A DNA stretch of 64,000 nucleotides from Amphritea balenae (GCF_003858655.1 NZ_RQXV01000003.1:1-64000), one strand, 5' to 3'. Shown: positions 17,205 through 26,593, counted from the stretch's first letter. Notes: generated by a model not told the origin, from the sequence alone. Translations and numbers: made by a program.

Positions 17205-18974
17205 TTATTGTGCAGTCGCATTAAACTCCGCTTCTGCATTGTCAAAGCCCAACTTGTAACCTAGTGATACATGGTGGAAACGGGCATCAGAGTAGTCATC
17301 GTGAATAGCAAAACCGATGTTATACAGGTTGCCTTTCTCCAGACTGATATCGCCCTTCTGGTCGGAAGTCAGTCCACGCTTCATCACAACAGTCCAGGTA
17401 CCTGCACTCAGGGTTGCTTCAAATTCAGATCCCTGACCACCGTTCATGTGACGTTGCTCTAATAGCATACCGTCTTCGGAAGACTGATCACCGGAACTGT
17501 AGCGTACCAGATCCATATAACGACCTTCATCGTATGCCGCTACCAGCTCTTCTTCAGATCTCAGCTTATCCCAACCACCGCGTTTCTTACCGCGACGACC
17601 TTTCACTTCCAGCTTAGTACGCGACTCTTTGATGTACTTAGTGACGCCATCATCAAATGCCAGTCGGTCTTTCAGTTCGCTACCCGCCAAGACATCCTCT
17701 GCAGGGGTATCAGGCATTGAGCGAGCATCGTGGTGACAAGAACCCCAGCAACCGGCACGGTCAGCAAACTCAACATCATCGGTAGATAACATCAGCGCCA
17801 GTTTCATTGGATTCTGCGGATCCATCTTACCGCCTTCAACAAAAGGAACCGGTGCATGCTCACCATCTTCCCAGCTAAAGCGCATATACAGGCTATCAGC
17901 ATCGTAAGTTGTTTCTACGGTTACTGGAATGCTGCCACGCTTACCCGGAATAGGAGTAGATTCAGCTTTTTCACCGCTAACAATCTTCGCGCCCATATCC
18001 GCTGTTTCTTTTTCGTGACAAGTGACACAACGCTCACCGCCCTTCATAAATGGACGGGAACCGCCGTGTTCACGACCATTCATTACCCATTCGATAGACG
18101 CTTCACCTGGGTAAAAGAGTGTTACTTCACGAGTGCTGGCTTTAGACCAGTCAACATTGATAGCGCTTGCGGGAGCAGCAGCTCCTGCGGCAGCATCACC
18201 ACCCTGACTCGCCAGAGCAGCTGCAACTGCAGCGGCAATCTTCTTCTCTTCTACCGCTTTCGCATCAATCTTAGCTTTTAGAGCAACCTCAGCCTCTTCC
18301 GCTTCCATTGCTTCAACTTTCGCCAGACCATCGATATACATCTGCGGTACCGGACGAATATAGTCAGGATTAGGTGCTTCCAGTTTTTCCAGCTCATCAT
18401 CACTCAACATATGACGCACACTGTTATGCGCAATGCCTTTGTGACAATCGATACAGGTCTGACCGTTTTCAAAGCCGCTCAGGTGCTGCTTACGTGCCCG
18501 AGGCTTCTGAAACTCTGGATTCATAGACTCAAAGTTATGACAGTTACGACATTCGCGGGAATCAGTTTTCTTCATCTGATTCCAAACGTTTTTAGCCATT
18601 CTTAAACGGTGCTCTTCAAATTTCTCAGGGGTATCAATCGTACCCAGAGCTTTGTGCAGCAACTCGTTTGACGCCTGAATCTTACGTACAACCTTATGCA
18701 CCCATGGACGAGGTACATGGCAATCGGGACAACCAGCCCGTACACCTGTACGGTTGGAGTAGTGTATAGTCGGCGTGTATTCCTGATACACATTATCTTC
18801 CATTTCGTGACAACCGATACAGAACTCAGTTGTATTGGTAGCTTCCATCGCAGTGTTGAAGCCACCCCAGAAAATAATACCGACAACAAAAAAGAGTATC
18901 GCGCCAGCAATGGTTGTACCCAACCATAACTTTCGGGACATAAAACCTGATTTCTTATCCATATCAATAACCAT
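17205..18974 (-). CDS. NirT/NapC-type tetrahaem cytochrome fused to an ethylbenzene-dehydrogenase-like haem domain
   Basis: The 589-residue protein has one N-terminal transmembrane helix (about 15-37) and then four CXXCH haem sites, CIGCH 52, CPDCH 82, CRNCH about 143 and CIDCH about 173. This is the NapC/NirT quinol-dehydrogenase layout. An Ala/Glu-rich linker (about 220-275) leads to a second domain with CVTCH near 313 and CWGSCHH near 413. It resembles the haem-binding gamma-subunit family of ethylbenzene/DMSO-type dehydrogenases (MRFSWEDGEHAP). Ordinary NirT ends near residue 200. Downstream of nirS with 150 bases between, it likely carries electrons from quinol towards nitrite reductase. 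The start could be Met 5 instead (18962). Confidence 0.82.
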   Translation of the reverse strand: MVIDMDKKSGFMSRKLWLGTTIAGAILFFVVGIIFWGGFNTAMEATNTTEFCIGCHEMEDNVYQEYTPTIHYSNRTGVRAGCPDCHVPRPWVHKVVRKIQASNELLHKALGTIDTPEKFEEHRLRMAKNVWNQMKKTDSRECRNCHNFESMNPEFQKPRARKQHLSGFENGQTCIDCHKGIAHNSVRHMLSDDELEKLEAPNPDYIRPVPQMYIDGLAKVEAMEAEEAEVALKAKIDAKAVEEKKIAAAVAAALASQGGDAAAGAAAPASAINVDWSKASTREVTLFYPGEASIEWVMNGREHGGSRPFMKGGERCVTCHEKETADMGAKIVSGEKAESTPIPGKRGSIPVTVETTYDADSLYMRFSWEDGEHAPVPFVEGGKMDPQNPMKLALMLSTDDVEFADRAGCWGSCHHDARSMPDTPAEDVLAGSELKDRLAFDDGVTKYIKESRTKLEVKGRRGKKRGGWDKLRSEEELVAAYDEGRYMDLVRYSSGDQSSEDGMLLEQRHMNGGQGSEFEATLSAGTWTVVMKRGLTSDQKGDISLEKGNLYNIGFAIHDDYSDARFHHVSLGYKLGFDNAEAEFNATAQ

Positions 18975-19124
18975 TGATTCAGAGCGGGGATATTAGGAGA
19001 CTGAAATAAAGCTGGTTAAACGGGTGAAGCAGATAAGCTTCTCTTAACCGAGCCTTAGTTCAGGCTCCTTAAATAAGGCAGGCATAGCGAACTATGCCTG
19101 CCGGACTAACATCACATGACTAGA

Positions 19125-20756
19125 TTAAGTCTTGTGATTGATACGGTTAAATACGTTGAACTTACCAGTTGGAGTAGTCAGACCTTTAATACGGTGCTTC
19201 TCTTCCAGGGTTTTAGCATCGTAGACAACGATTTCACCGGTAGGGTTACTAGCGTCAGCACGGTTCCATACAGAAACCCATACTTCAGAACCATCCTGGT
19301 TGAATTCCATGTGAAGAGCAGCTTTACCTTCCTCTTCAGTTACACGGATAGTCTTAACGATTTCACGGGTCTCTTTATCAAATACCTGAACACTCTGCTG
19401 AACCTCTGGCTCAGGGTGCTTCAGCTGATCAGCCCATACGTACTGAGATGTCTCATGGGTACGGATAAATACGCCAGCGCCATCGGTTTCAACTTCGTAA
19501 CAAAGCTTCCAGGCCTGATCCGGGTGACCCATTGGATCATTACCCCAAACAGACACTGCACCTTCACCCAGGTGAGTAGTACCACCTACAGGACCACACT
19601 CTTTATCAACCCAGTTAGCACCCGGGCCAGGATGTGGCAGCTTAGCTACATCGATAATTTTTTCCAACTTACGCTCTTGAGTATCAACTACGACCATCTT
19701 GTTAGATGCGTTCGCAGCGATCTGGAAGTAACGTCCGGTTGGATCGAAGAAACCATCGTGCAGGAATTTAGCAGAATCGATCTGCTCAATACGCAGGTTT
19801 TCCAGGTCGGTGTAATCCACCTGCCACATCTGACCCAGTTCCTTAATTGCAACCATAAAGGTTGGTTCATTAGGCGTAGTGTAGATTGCAGCAACACGTG
19901 CTTCGTTAACATACTCGCCATCAACGTTGATACCGCGGGAAGAAACTACCTTCAGCGGCTCCAGCGTTTCAGCATCCATGATTACGAAGTGTGGCGGCCA
20001 GTAACCACCGGCAATTACGTATTTGCCATCACCGGAAACAGCGATATCACGTGCGTCATATGCCATCTTGGTTTCAGCAACCAGCATCTTGTCAGGGGTC
20101 TGCCACAGATCGATCTTGTTAACCTTGCCATCACGGCCAATGGTGTACCAGAAACGGCCTACAGCATCTTTAGGGTGATCGGTTTTATGGTGCTCAGTAC
20201 CTTTGATTACGTGTACTGCATAACCAGTATCAATGTGAGCAACGATCTCTTTAGTATCACCATCGATAATCGCAGCAGTACCGGCATCACGCTCGATAAC
20301 TACGAAGAAGTTTTCCCAGTTACGACCATGCATCGGCTTGGTTGGGTAATCTTTCAACGCAACAAACTGCTTAGTGTGCTCTTTCATCATATCCAGAGAC
20401 ATCTCTGGTGGAACTGGTGGTTCCATCTGGATGAAGGTAGACAACAGAGAGATCTCATCTTTCGAGAAGATATCATCAAAGTTGTTCATACCACCTTCGG
20501 TACCGTAAGAGATAATCTGTTCCAGACGCTTCTGCCCCAGCTTCAGGGTTTCAGCAGGCTCCAGGTTTTTACCTGTCGCCCCTTTACGCAGAACACCGTG
20601 ACAACCAGCACAGCGCTGGAAATATAATGTCGTCGCTTTATCAAAATCAGCTTCAGACAGTGTTGGACCAGCAGCCGATACCGTTGCGCTGATACCAGAA
20701 GTAGCCATACCAATAGCTAAGCCCAAAGCAGAAAGGCCATACTTCCATTTTTTCAT
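19125..20756 (-). CDS. nirS: Cytochrome cd1 nitrite reductase
   Basis: NirS is the periplasmic enzyme reducing nitrite to nitric oxide. The 543-residue precursor has a Sec signal (about 1-29), a cytochrome c domain with CAGCHG near residue 51, and the eight-bladed d1 propeller. Typical d1 segments are GRFWYTIGRDGKVNKIDLW, YDARDIAVSGDGKYVIAG, the active-site His regions (GTTHLGEGAVS, AALHMEFNQDGSEVWVS) and PTGKFNVFNR at the end. An AGAGGAAAA ribosome binding site precedes the ATG. An FNR/DNR-type box lies about 175 bases upstream. It is followed by the nirT-like gene, not by nirM as in Pseudomonas. Confidence 0.98.
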   Translation of the reverse strand: MKKWKYGLSALGLAIGMATSGISATVSAAGPTLSEADFDKATTLYFQRCAGCHGVLRKGATGKNLEPAETLKLGQKRLEQIISYGTEGGMNNFDDIFSKDEISLLSTFIQMEPPVPPEMSLDMMKEHTKQFVALKDYPTKPMHGRNWENFFVVIERDAGTAAIIDGDTKEIVAHIDTGYAVHVIKGTEHHKTDHPKDAVGRFWYTIGRDGKVNKIDLWQTPDKMLVAETKMAYDARDIAVSGDGKYVIAGGYWPPHFVIMDAETLEPLKVVSSRGINVDGEYVNEARVAAIYTTPNEPTFMVAIKELGQMWQVDYTDLENLRIEQIDSAKFLHDGFFDPTGRYFQIAANASNKMVVVDTQERKLEKIIDVAKLPHPGPGANWVDKECGPVGGTTHLGEGAVSVWGNDPMGHPDQAWKLCYEVETDGAGVFIRTHETSQYVWADQLKHPEPEVQQSVQVFDKETREIVKTIRVTEEEGKAALHMEFNQDGSEVWVSVWNRADASNPTGEIVVYDAKTLEEKHRIKGLTTPTGKFNVFNRINHKT

Positions 20757-21383
20757 CGAATTTTCCTCTGATGTTAACTTTCTTTAGAAGTTTCAAATCA
20801 GGTAATCGCAAAACATGCTGGTTACCAATAGACGTAAGTCTGATCCGATAGGTCTCTAATGCCTTGACCATCATCAAGCGGCCCAGATAACCAAGAAGCC
20901 GATTCTGAATATGAAATTAATAATTTTGATCAGGATCACGTGTTTTAACCCTGCCAGGCAAAAACAAACGCATCTTATTAAACACACAAGGAAAACTTAT
21001 TTATAAATAAAACAGGATAAAGCAGCGTACAAATCGCACAAAGCGATACATCAAATTAGATTTTAAATGGGGATAATGAGTCATATAATAAATATATCCT
21101 TATAAAACAAATAGATAATATATTCTATTTTAGAATAAGCATATTCCATCAAGAAATATTAGCTACTCCTTAAGTAATACCACTTTGCTGATTCAAACAA
21201 CAAAAGGTGTTATTTGAATACATCTTAAAGACATAAAAACTACTTTTCTTCTATTTAATTTTTTTTATTTTTTTACAAAAAAAATCAATTAATCCAGCGT
21301 TAACCCTTCACCATCTATAATCAAAGTACGATAATTATCCAGACTTATTAGTTAATCCCAGAAGATTAGAGCAGGCGAATACA
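20757..21383. other. Divergent regulatory region between nirS and the cupredoxin gene
   Basis: This is 627 bases without a believable gene and very AT-rich from 21000 to 21300, including long A and T runs that could bend DNA. It contains one FNR/DNR-type palindrome (20926-20939) placed for nirS. No equally good box was found close to the cupredoxin start. Confidence 0.7.
20926..20939 (-). promoter_or_regulatory. FNR/DNR-type operator upstream of nirS
   Basis: TTGATcaggATCAC matches the TTGAT-N4-ATCAA consensus of the FNR/ANR/DNR family at 9 of 10 positions. Low-oxygen and NO-responsive regulators of this family control nirS in denitrifiers. The centre lies about 176 bases before the nirS ATG, so a long leader or a second element is implied. 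Confidence 0.65.
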
Positions 21384-21707
21384 ATGTTTAAACACAAAGC
21401 CTTAATAGCAACTATTCTCATTATCTTTCCGATTAGTTTTGCTTCGGCGGAGACCATTGAAGTAGACATATATAAGTTTGAGTTCCGGCCTCAGGAAGTC
21501 ACCATTAACAGTGGCGATACTATTGTCTGGGTGAACAAAGAAAAACGGCAATATCACAATGTCTGGTTTGAACAACTCGGCGACGAAGAGCCTGATTATC
21601 TGTTCCCAGGTGATAAATACGAAAAGACCTTCGCTGATAGCGGCACATTCCCTTACCGTTGCGGCCCGCATCCTGAAATGACGGCGACAGTCATCGTTAA
21701 AGAGTAA
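21384..21707 (+). CDS. Periplasmic type 1 copper protein (amicyanin-like cupredoxin)
   Basis: The 107-residue precursor has a signal peptide ending FASA (about residue 22). The mature domain of about 85 residues is a single cupredoxin with the ligands in order: His in QYHNVWF, then Cys, His and Met in CGPHPEM. The C-x2-H-x2-M loop has the short amicyanin spacing, not the longer x4 loop of pseudoazurin and plastocyanin. It lies convergent to nirN and divergent from nirS, exactly where other denitrifiers place an electron carrier. It is a good candidate donor to NirS or acceptor from the cytochrome bc1 or NirT branch; this role is inferred. Confidence 0.85.
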   Translation: MFKHKALIATILIIFPISFASAETIEVDIYKFEFRPQEVTINSGDTIVWVNKEKRQYHNVWFEQLGDEEPDYLFPGDKYEKTFADSGTFPYRCGPHPEMTATVIVKE

Positions 21708-21831
21708 GATAATCTCAATGGCAGGCGTTTGATATCCGGTTTGTCTACTTTATAGGCACCGATTTTTACAACTGAACATCGGTGGCCCGCCACTCCTGAC
21801 TCCTGGCAGCATACTCTCAATCCATAGACGT

Positions 21832-21870
21832 AAAAAAAGGCCATATGATCGTTCATATGGCCTTATTTAT
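21832..21870. terminator. Bidirectional terminator between cupredoxin and nirN
   Basis: Perfect 12-bp stem AAGGCCATATGA-tcgt-TCATATGGCCTT flanked by an A run on the left and T-rich sequence on the right, between two convergent genes. Confidence 0.88.
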
Positions 21871-21890
21871 TAGTGCTTTATATGAAAACC

Positions 21891-23441
21891 TTAGTGACTG
21901 GTACCTTCCTCATAACGGGTCTTGTTCCAAACGTTATACTTCCCTGATGGTTTGACCATTGGTAGACGTTTAACCTCTTCCAGAGTCTTTGCATCATAAA
22001 CGATCAGAGCACCATCCATATCCCAGATACTCAGCAATGCATAACGACCATCTTTGGTGAACTCAACATGAGCCGCAACCTTCCCCGGTGCCGGACGAAT
22101 AGTTTTAACGATCTCAAGGCTCTTTTTATCGATAATATGTACCGCTTCCTTTTCTTTACCGAAGAACACATCAACCCAGGCATAAGGGCTGTTTTTATGG
22201 CTACGCATAAAGAAGCCCGGACCTTCAGTCGGTATGTTCTTTATGGTTTCCCAGCTTTCCATATCGATAACACTGACTTCACTGGTGCTCAGGTTCGGCG
22301 TTGCCAGTACCCGACGACCATTATAGTCCCAGGTAATACCCGAGCCCAGATGCGGCATCCCCGCCAGATCCAGAGTTGCCTGTCGCTCACCACTTTCCAG
22401 AGAAACAACCTGCCCCTCTGCTGAGCGTTTACGGCCTTCCTGTTTTGGTCGTGTCGTGCCCATCACCAACTCATAGCTCTGGTTGAACAGGAAATCATCC
22501 AGATAGTCATCCAATACAATACGACGAACCGGCAGATCAGCAGCCTGCTGCTCCGTATCAGCTGTCACTTTAGAGTCGCCGTAGGCCAGTTCCCAGATCT
22601 CCGGGATATCCTTCAATGCTGCGACAAAACTACTGCGTCCCGGTGCATTATATACGGCACTGATGCGGGAGCTTTTACCGCTATCATCCGCCACATCGAT
22701 CCGCTTAATCAGCGACAGATCATTCGCATCTAGCAACACCAGACTATGAGGCAGATAATTGCCTGCTAATACATAGCGACCATCACTGGATACCGCGATA
22801 TTACGGGTATTCAACCCAACCCGGATCTCAGCTGTCACCTTCAGGTTATAGATATCAAACTTACTTACCCAGCCATCACGGGAAGCAAAGAATACATAGC
22901 GGCCATCGGGGGTAAACTTAGGTCCGCCGTGTAGTGCGAAACGGGTTTTAAAACGATGAATAGGCTCAAACGTATCGCCATTCAGCAAGGTCGCATGGTG
23001 ATCGCCAATCTCCACCACGATAAACAGATTCATTGGATCAGCTTCAAACTGCATCTCGTCCGGCAGTGATCCCTGAGTATGATTAACAATTCGGCTGGCG
23101 CGAATATCCTGCTCCTGCCATGTTGGCATCACCTTTGGCTTTGAGTAGATATAATCGGTCAGATCGCTGATCTGCTGTTCGGTTAACCGATCGGAAAAAC
23201 CTTCCATCTGAGAAGCGGCACGGCCATTAGTTATAACATCAATCGCCTGGGGGCGACGCAGTCGCTTCAGGTTCTGTGGTAACAGCGCAGGGCCTATACC
23301 GCCAACACGCTCAGCCTGATGACAGGCCGCACACTGATCCTGATAAAGTTTTTCTGTTTCTGTTGATATATCCGCTGCACTCACCGCACCAGTTAACAGC
23401 AAAGCTGAGACGATACCGCTAGCTTTGAGTAGTGACCTCAT
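21891..23441 (-). CDS. nirN: NirN, cd1-like dihydro-haem d1 dehydrogenase
   Basis: The 516-residue periplasmic protein has a signal peptide, a cytochrome c domain (CAACHQ near residue 34) and a d1-type propeller, so it resembles NirS but is the maturation enzyme that makes the last double bond of haem d1. Supporting features are PDEMQFEADPMNLFIVVE, FALHGGPKFTPDGRYVFFAS and an ending KPSGKYNVWNKTRYEE. It overlaps the nirJ stop by four bases (ATGA) and is the last gene of the d1 operon. Confidence 0.93.
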   Translation of the reverse strand: MRSLLKASGIVSALLLTGAVSAADISTETEKLYQDQCAACHQAERVGGIGPALLPQNLKRLRRPQAIDVITNGRAASQMEGFSDRLTEQQISDLTDYIYSKPKVMPTWQEQDIRASRIVNHTQGSLPDEMQFEADPMNLFIVVEIGDHHATLLNGDTFEPIHRFKTRFALHGGPKFTPDGRYVFFASRDGWVSKFDIYNLKVTAEIRVGLNTRNIAVSSDGRYVLAGNYLPHSLVLLDANDLSLIKRIDVADDSGKSSRISAVYNAPGRSSFVAALKDIPEIWELAYGDSKVTADTEQQAADLPVRRIVLDDYLDDFLFNQSYELVMGTTRPKQEGRKRSAEGQVVSLESGERQATLDLAGMPHLGSGITWDYNGRRVLATPNLSTSEVSVIDMESWETIKNIPTEGPGFFMRSHKNSPYAWVDVFFGKEKEAVHIIDKKSLEIVKTIRPAPGKVAAHVEFTKDGRYALLSIWDMDGALIVYDAKTLEEVKRLPMVKPSGKYNVWNKTRYEEGTSH

Positions 23442-24622
23442 CCCATCGCCTCCATATTGATTCGCTCAGAATACATAGAAGGATCAACACCGATCTCATC
23501 ATCGGTCAGATAGCAGGCCGGATCTTCTTCCCATGCATCCTTATATAACTGGAACGCTCTGACACGGGTATTACCACCGCAAATATCGCGCTGCTGACAT
23601 ACGCCACAACGGCCTTTCAATGGGCGGGGTTGCATCCGGAACTCACTTAGCAGCTGGTCATCGGACTGACTCCAGATCTCAGAAAATGGTTTTTCGCGAA
23701 CATTACCCAGCGTATGTTCCCACCAAAAGGTATCCGGATGAACATTACCCAGGTTATCAATATTAGAGATGTAACGGCCCGACTGATTACCACCCCATGC
23801 AATAAGATGTTCACGCAGATGTTCAGCCCGGTCAGGGAAGTTCTTTAGCGCCCACTGATACAGATAAACACCATCGGCATCATTGTTACCGGTGACAAAA
23901 TCACGCATAAAGCCATTTTCATGGTCTTTAATTGCCTGTTCAATCAACATATCGACCGCATCACGGGTGGTACGATGGAAAGCATCGTCCCCGCGGTTTT
24001 TATTACCACGTCCGGCATAGTTCAGGTGCGAAAGATAGAATTTATCAACACCAAGATCTTCACTTAGCTGCACCAGATCGGTCAGTTCATGGGAATTACC
24101 CGCGGTAATAGTAAAGCGCAGCCCCACTTTGATACCCGCATCAAGACAGAGCTTAACCGCATGCAGCGAATCATCAAAAGCGCCCTCTTTACGACGAAAC
24201 GCATCGTGAGTATCACGTAAACCATCCAGACTAATACCAACGTAATCGTAACCTGCTGCTGCGATCTCATCGATATTGGATTCATTAATTAGGGTACCGT
24301 TGGTCGACAATCCGGTATAAATACCCAGCTCTTTTGCCGCCATACCTAGTTGGTGAATATCCGGGCGCATCAAAGGCTCGCCACCGGACAGGATCAGCGC
24401 GGGAACTTTAAACTGCTTTAGGTCGTTCAGTACTGTCAGTGCTTCTTCGGTGTTCAGCTCACCCTTAAAATTAGTATCTGCAGAAATTGAATAACAATGC
24501 TTACACAGCAGATTACAACGACGGATCAAATTCCAGATTACGACCGGGCCTGGCGGAACACCGGGCTTACGTTGACTACCTGGTTCCAGTAACTCTCTGA
24601 CAAACTGACTTAAACGGAACAT
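23438..24622 (-). CDS. nirJ: NirJ, radical SAM haem d1 synthase
   Basis: This 394-residue cytoplasmic enzyme replaces propionate side chains by keto groups in d1 synthesis. The radical SAM cluster is CNLLCKHCYS near residue 35-44, with the GGEPLMRPD glycine motif near 79. The C-terminal SPASM-like Cys set includes CGVCQQRDICGG and a last Cys in DPACYLT. The length matches NirJ. It starts 21 bases after the nirH stop and overlaps nirN. Confidence 0.95.
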   Translation of the reverse strand: MFRLSQFVRELLEPGSQRKPGVPPGPVVIWNLIRRCNLLCKHCYSISADTNFKGELNTEEALTVLNDLKQFKVPALILSGGEPLMRPDIHQLGMAAKELGIYTGLSTNGTLINESNIDEIAAAGYDYVGISLDGLRDTHDAFRRKEGAFDDSLHAVKLCLDAGIKVGLRFTITAGNSHELTDLVQLSEDLGVDKFYLSHLNYAGRGNKNRGDDAFHRTTRDAVDMLIEQAIKDHENGFMRDFVTGNNDADGVYLYQWALKNFPDRAEHLREHLIAWGGNQSGRYISNIDNLGNVHPDTFWWEHTLGNVREKPFSEIWSQSDDQLLSEFRMQPRPLKGRCGVCQQRDICGGNTRVRAFQLYKDAWEEDPACYLTDDEIGVDPSMYSERINMEAMG

Positions 24623-24643
24623 GGAAACTCCTCAGACCAAAAC

Positions 24644-25138
24644 CTAGGATTTAGATTTCAGACGCATACCTGTTTTCTTAAGAATTTTGCTGCTGTAAAG
24701 ACGATCTGCCTGACGACAATGGTCTCCCAACAACTCTCTGATCTGTGTTATCTGCAGCTCAACTTCGGCTTCGGTTTTGCCATGTACCATGGCAAACAGA
24801 TGATAAGGCCATAATGGCAGGTGACGGGGACGCAAGTAACAATGGCTGACAAATTCCAGCGCACCCACCCTTTCACCTAACTCAACTGCATATTCGTCAT
24901 CAACATCCCAGACGGTCATAGCATTATGCACATAACCCAGCCGGTAATGATTAGGTACCAAACCTATACGCCGAACCACGCCCTGCTCTTGGAGGAGCTG
25001 CATATTATCAATAACTTGCTGCTCGGTGCATTCTAATTGCTCTGCTATCTGAGCATAAGGGTTAGCAACCAGTGGCAAACCTTTCTGAGTTTCGACTATC
25101 AGTCGGCGCTGTAACTCTGTTAATTCAATCTGACTCAT
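24644..25138 (-). CDS. nirH: NirH, siroheme decarboxylase subunit (Lrp-like)
   Basis: This 164-residue protein has an N-terminal winged helix (LQRRLIVETQKGLPL) and a RAM-like C-terminal half with CYLRPRHLPLWPYHLFAMVHG. The WPYxLFAMxHG segment is shared with NirL. NirD, L, G and H together form the siroheme decarboxylase that makes didecarboxysiroheme, the NirJ substrate. Assignment as H is by operon order (last of the four) and by similarity to NirL. Here and in NirG, NirL and NirD, the Lrp-like helix-turn-helix is structural, not regulatory. Confidence 0.9.
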   Translation of the reverse strand: MSQIELTELQRRLIVETQKGLPLVANPYAQIAEQLECTEQQVIDNMQLLQEQGVVRRIGLVPNHYRLGYVHNAMTVWDVDDEYAVELGERVGALEFVSHCYLRPRHLPLWPYHLFAMVHGKTEAEVELQITQIRELLGDHCRQADRLYSSKILKKTGMRLKSKS

Positions 25139-25153
25139 CTGTGTTTTCCTTCC

Positions 25154-25597
25154 TTAAACGTCAAACCGCAGATTGATATAAAACTCTTTCTCTTTTGGGA
25201 AAGGGTAAACCTTCAAACCGGTTGCCTGTTCAATGCGCTGCACCACCTCATCAGTCTGATTGGCTACTTCACAAGCGATGACAAACCACATGTTCAGCTG
25301 ATGGTTACGCGCGTAGTTATGGGCCACTTCACTAAAACTATTAACAATCTCAGTCACTTCATCGAAACGGTCTTCCGGCACTTCAATTGCAGCCAGCGTA
25401 AACTGTCCACCAAACACCTCAACATCGTACAAAGGACCAAAGCGGGTCAGCGTGCCATCTTCAAGCATCGCAGATATACGCTGGATAACTTCCTCCTCAG
25501 AACACCCCACCTCTTCTGCCAATTGCAAATATGGGCGTGCACAAATAGGAAAATCTCCCTGGTAGCGGTTGATCAGATCCCGATCAATACTATCCAT
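25154..25597 (-). CDS. nirG: NirG, siroheme decarboxylase subunit
   Basis: This 147-residue Lrp-like protein has the HNYARNHQLNMWFV segment (about residues 97-110), the His-Asn-Tyr signature of the NirD/NirG type of siroheme decarboxylase half. The NirL/NirH type carries ERPRR or LRPRH instead. Third of the four decarboxylase genes; the start overlaps the nirL end by eight bases. Confidence 0.9.
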   Translation of the reverse strand: MDSIDRDLINRYQGDFPICARPYLQLAEEVGCSEEEVIQRISAMLEDGTLTRFGPLYDVEVFGGQFTLAAIEVPEDRFDEVTEIVNSFSEVAHNYARNHQLNMWFVIACEVANQTDEVVQRIEQATGLKVYPFPKEKEFYINLRFDV

Positions 25598-26138
25598 TTA
25601 CAGCAACTCCTTTAACAGTTTCTTTCTTCTGATTCTTTTTCTTCTTCTGTAAGTACCGACCGCCGCACTGCTTATAGCAGGTTTCACTAAACAGCAGGTC
25701 ATGCTCAATATGTTGCAATTCAAGACGCTCCAGAATTTCAGACAACTGCTCATGCACCTGCTCTTTGCTACGACCATGGATCATAGTGAATAGGTTATAT
25801 GGCCAGTCAGGTAAACGTCTCGGGCGTTCATAGCAGAGAGTTACACAAGGTTGCACCGCCAGTTTTTCAGCTATTTCCTGCAACTGTTCATTGGGCAGAT
25901 TCCAAACCACCATCGCATTCGCCTTAAAGCCCAGCGGACGGTGGCGAATAATCAAACCACTACGACGTAACTGGTTAGACTCATGTAGAAAGGTCAAACG
26001 CTCTGCCAGCAACTCTTCACTACAATCCAGCTCTTCAGCCAATGCAGCATAAGGCCGTGGAACCAGCGGCAACCCTTCCTGCATCAGATGTAATAATGCC
26101 AGGTCGATAGGGTCCAAAGGATTAAATTGTGCGTTCAT
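25590..26138 (-). CDS. nirL: NirL, siroheme decarboxylase subunit
   Basis: This 182-residue Lrp-like protein has CYERPRRLPDWPYNLFTMIHG (about residues 96-116), typical of NirL, after an N-terminal winged helix. It ends in a basic Lys-rich tail (YLQKKKKNQKKETVKG), an unusual extension that could contact a partner or nucleic acid. Overlaps nirD by four bases and nirG by eight. Confidence 0.9.
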   Translation of the reverse strand: MNAQFNPLDPIDLALLHLMQEGLPLVPRPYAALAEELDCSEELLAERLTFLHESNQLRRSGLIIRHRPLGFKANAMVVWNLPNEQLQEIAEKLAVQPCVTLCYERPRRLPDWPYNLFTMIHGRSKEQVHEQLSEILERLELQHIEHDLLFSETCYKQCGGRYLQKKKKNQKKETVKGVAVNG

Positions 26139-26581
26139 ATCGCAAACCCCAGATTCAGATGAAACGGCTGTAGCATAGGCAAATTCAGTGGTTTAAAACC
26201 GGTTTCCTGCTCAATATCAGCCAATACCTGAGTAATCTCTTGCTCATCCCGTCCGGTCACGACAAACCAAATATTATAGTGATGAGTTCGATGATAGTTA
26301 TGATTTACCTGCGGGAAACTATTAACTTTAAGTGCCATTTCATCCCGAAGATCATCGGGAACGGCCAGAGCCGCCAGCGTACTTGAACCAACCTTCTGGT
26401 GATTAAGTACGCCTCCGACACGACTCAGAACACCTTCATCCTGCCAGAATTGCAGTCGTTCAAGCACTTCAGCCTCGGTCATATCGCAGGCGACAGCCAT
26501 ATCCGCATAAGGTGTAATACTGGCCGGTAACTGTTGCTGAAACTGATTCAGTAACAAACGATCTTGTTCAGTGAGTTCCAT
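26135..26581 (-). CDS. nirD: NirD, siroheme decarboxylase subunit
   Basis: This 148-residue Lrp-like protein begins MELTEQDRLLLNQFQ and contains HNYHRTHHYNIWFVV (about 93-107), the catalytic-type His segment of NirD. It is the first of four consecutive decarboxylase genes directly after nirF (12-base gap). The tight overlaps along D-L-G suggest fixed stoichiometry of the complex. Confidence 0.9.
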   Translation of the reverse strand: MELTEQDRLLLNQFQQQLPASITPYADMAVACDMTEAEVLERLQFWQDEGVLSRVGGVLNHQKVGSSTLAALAVPDDLRDEMALKVNSFPQVNHNYHRTHHYNIWFVVTGRDEQEITQVLADIEQETGFKPLNLPMLQPFHLNLGFAI

Positions 26582-26593
26582 CGTTGCGCTTCC

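Noticed and set aside
19116-20627. Open frame of about 500 codons on the plus strand across nirS
   Set aside because: It is antisense to nirS for its whole length, lacks a ribosome binding site and has no recognisable domain; long antisense frames arise from codon bias.
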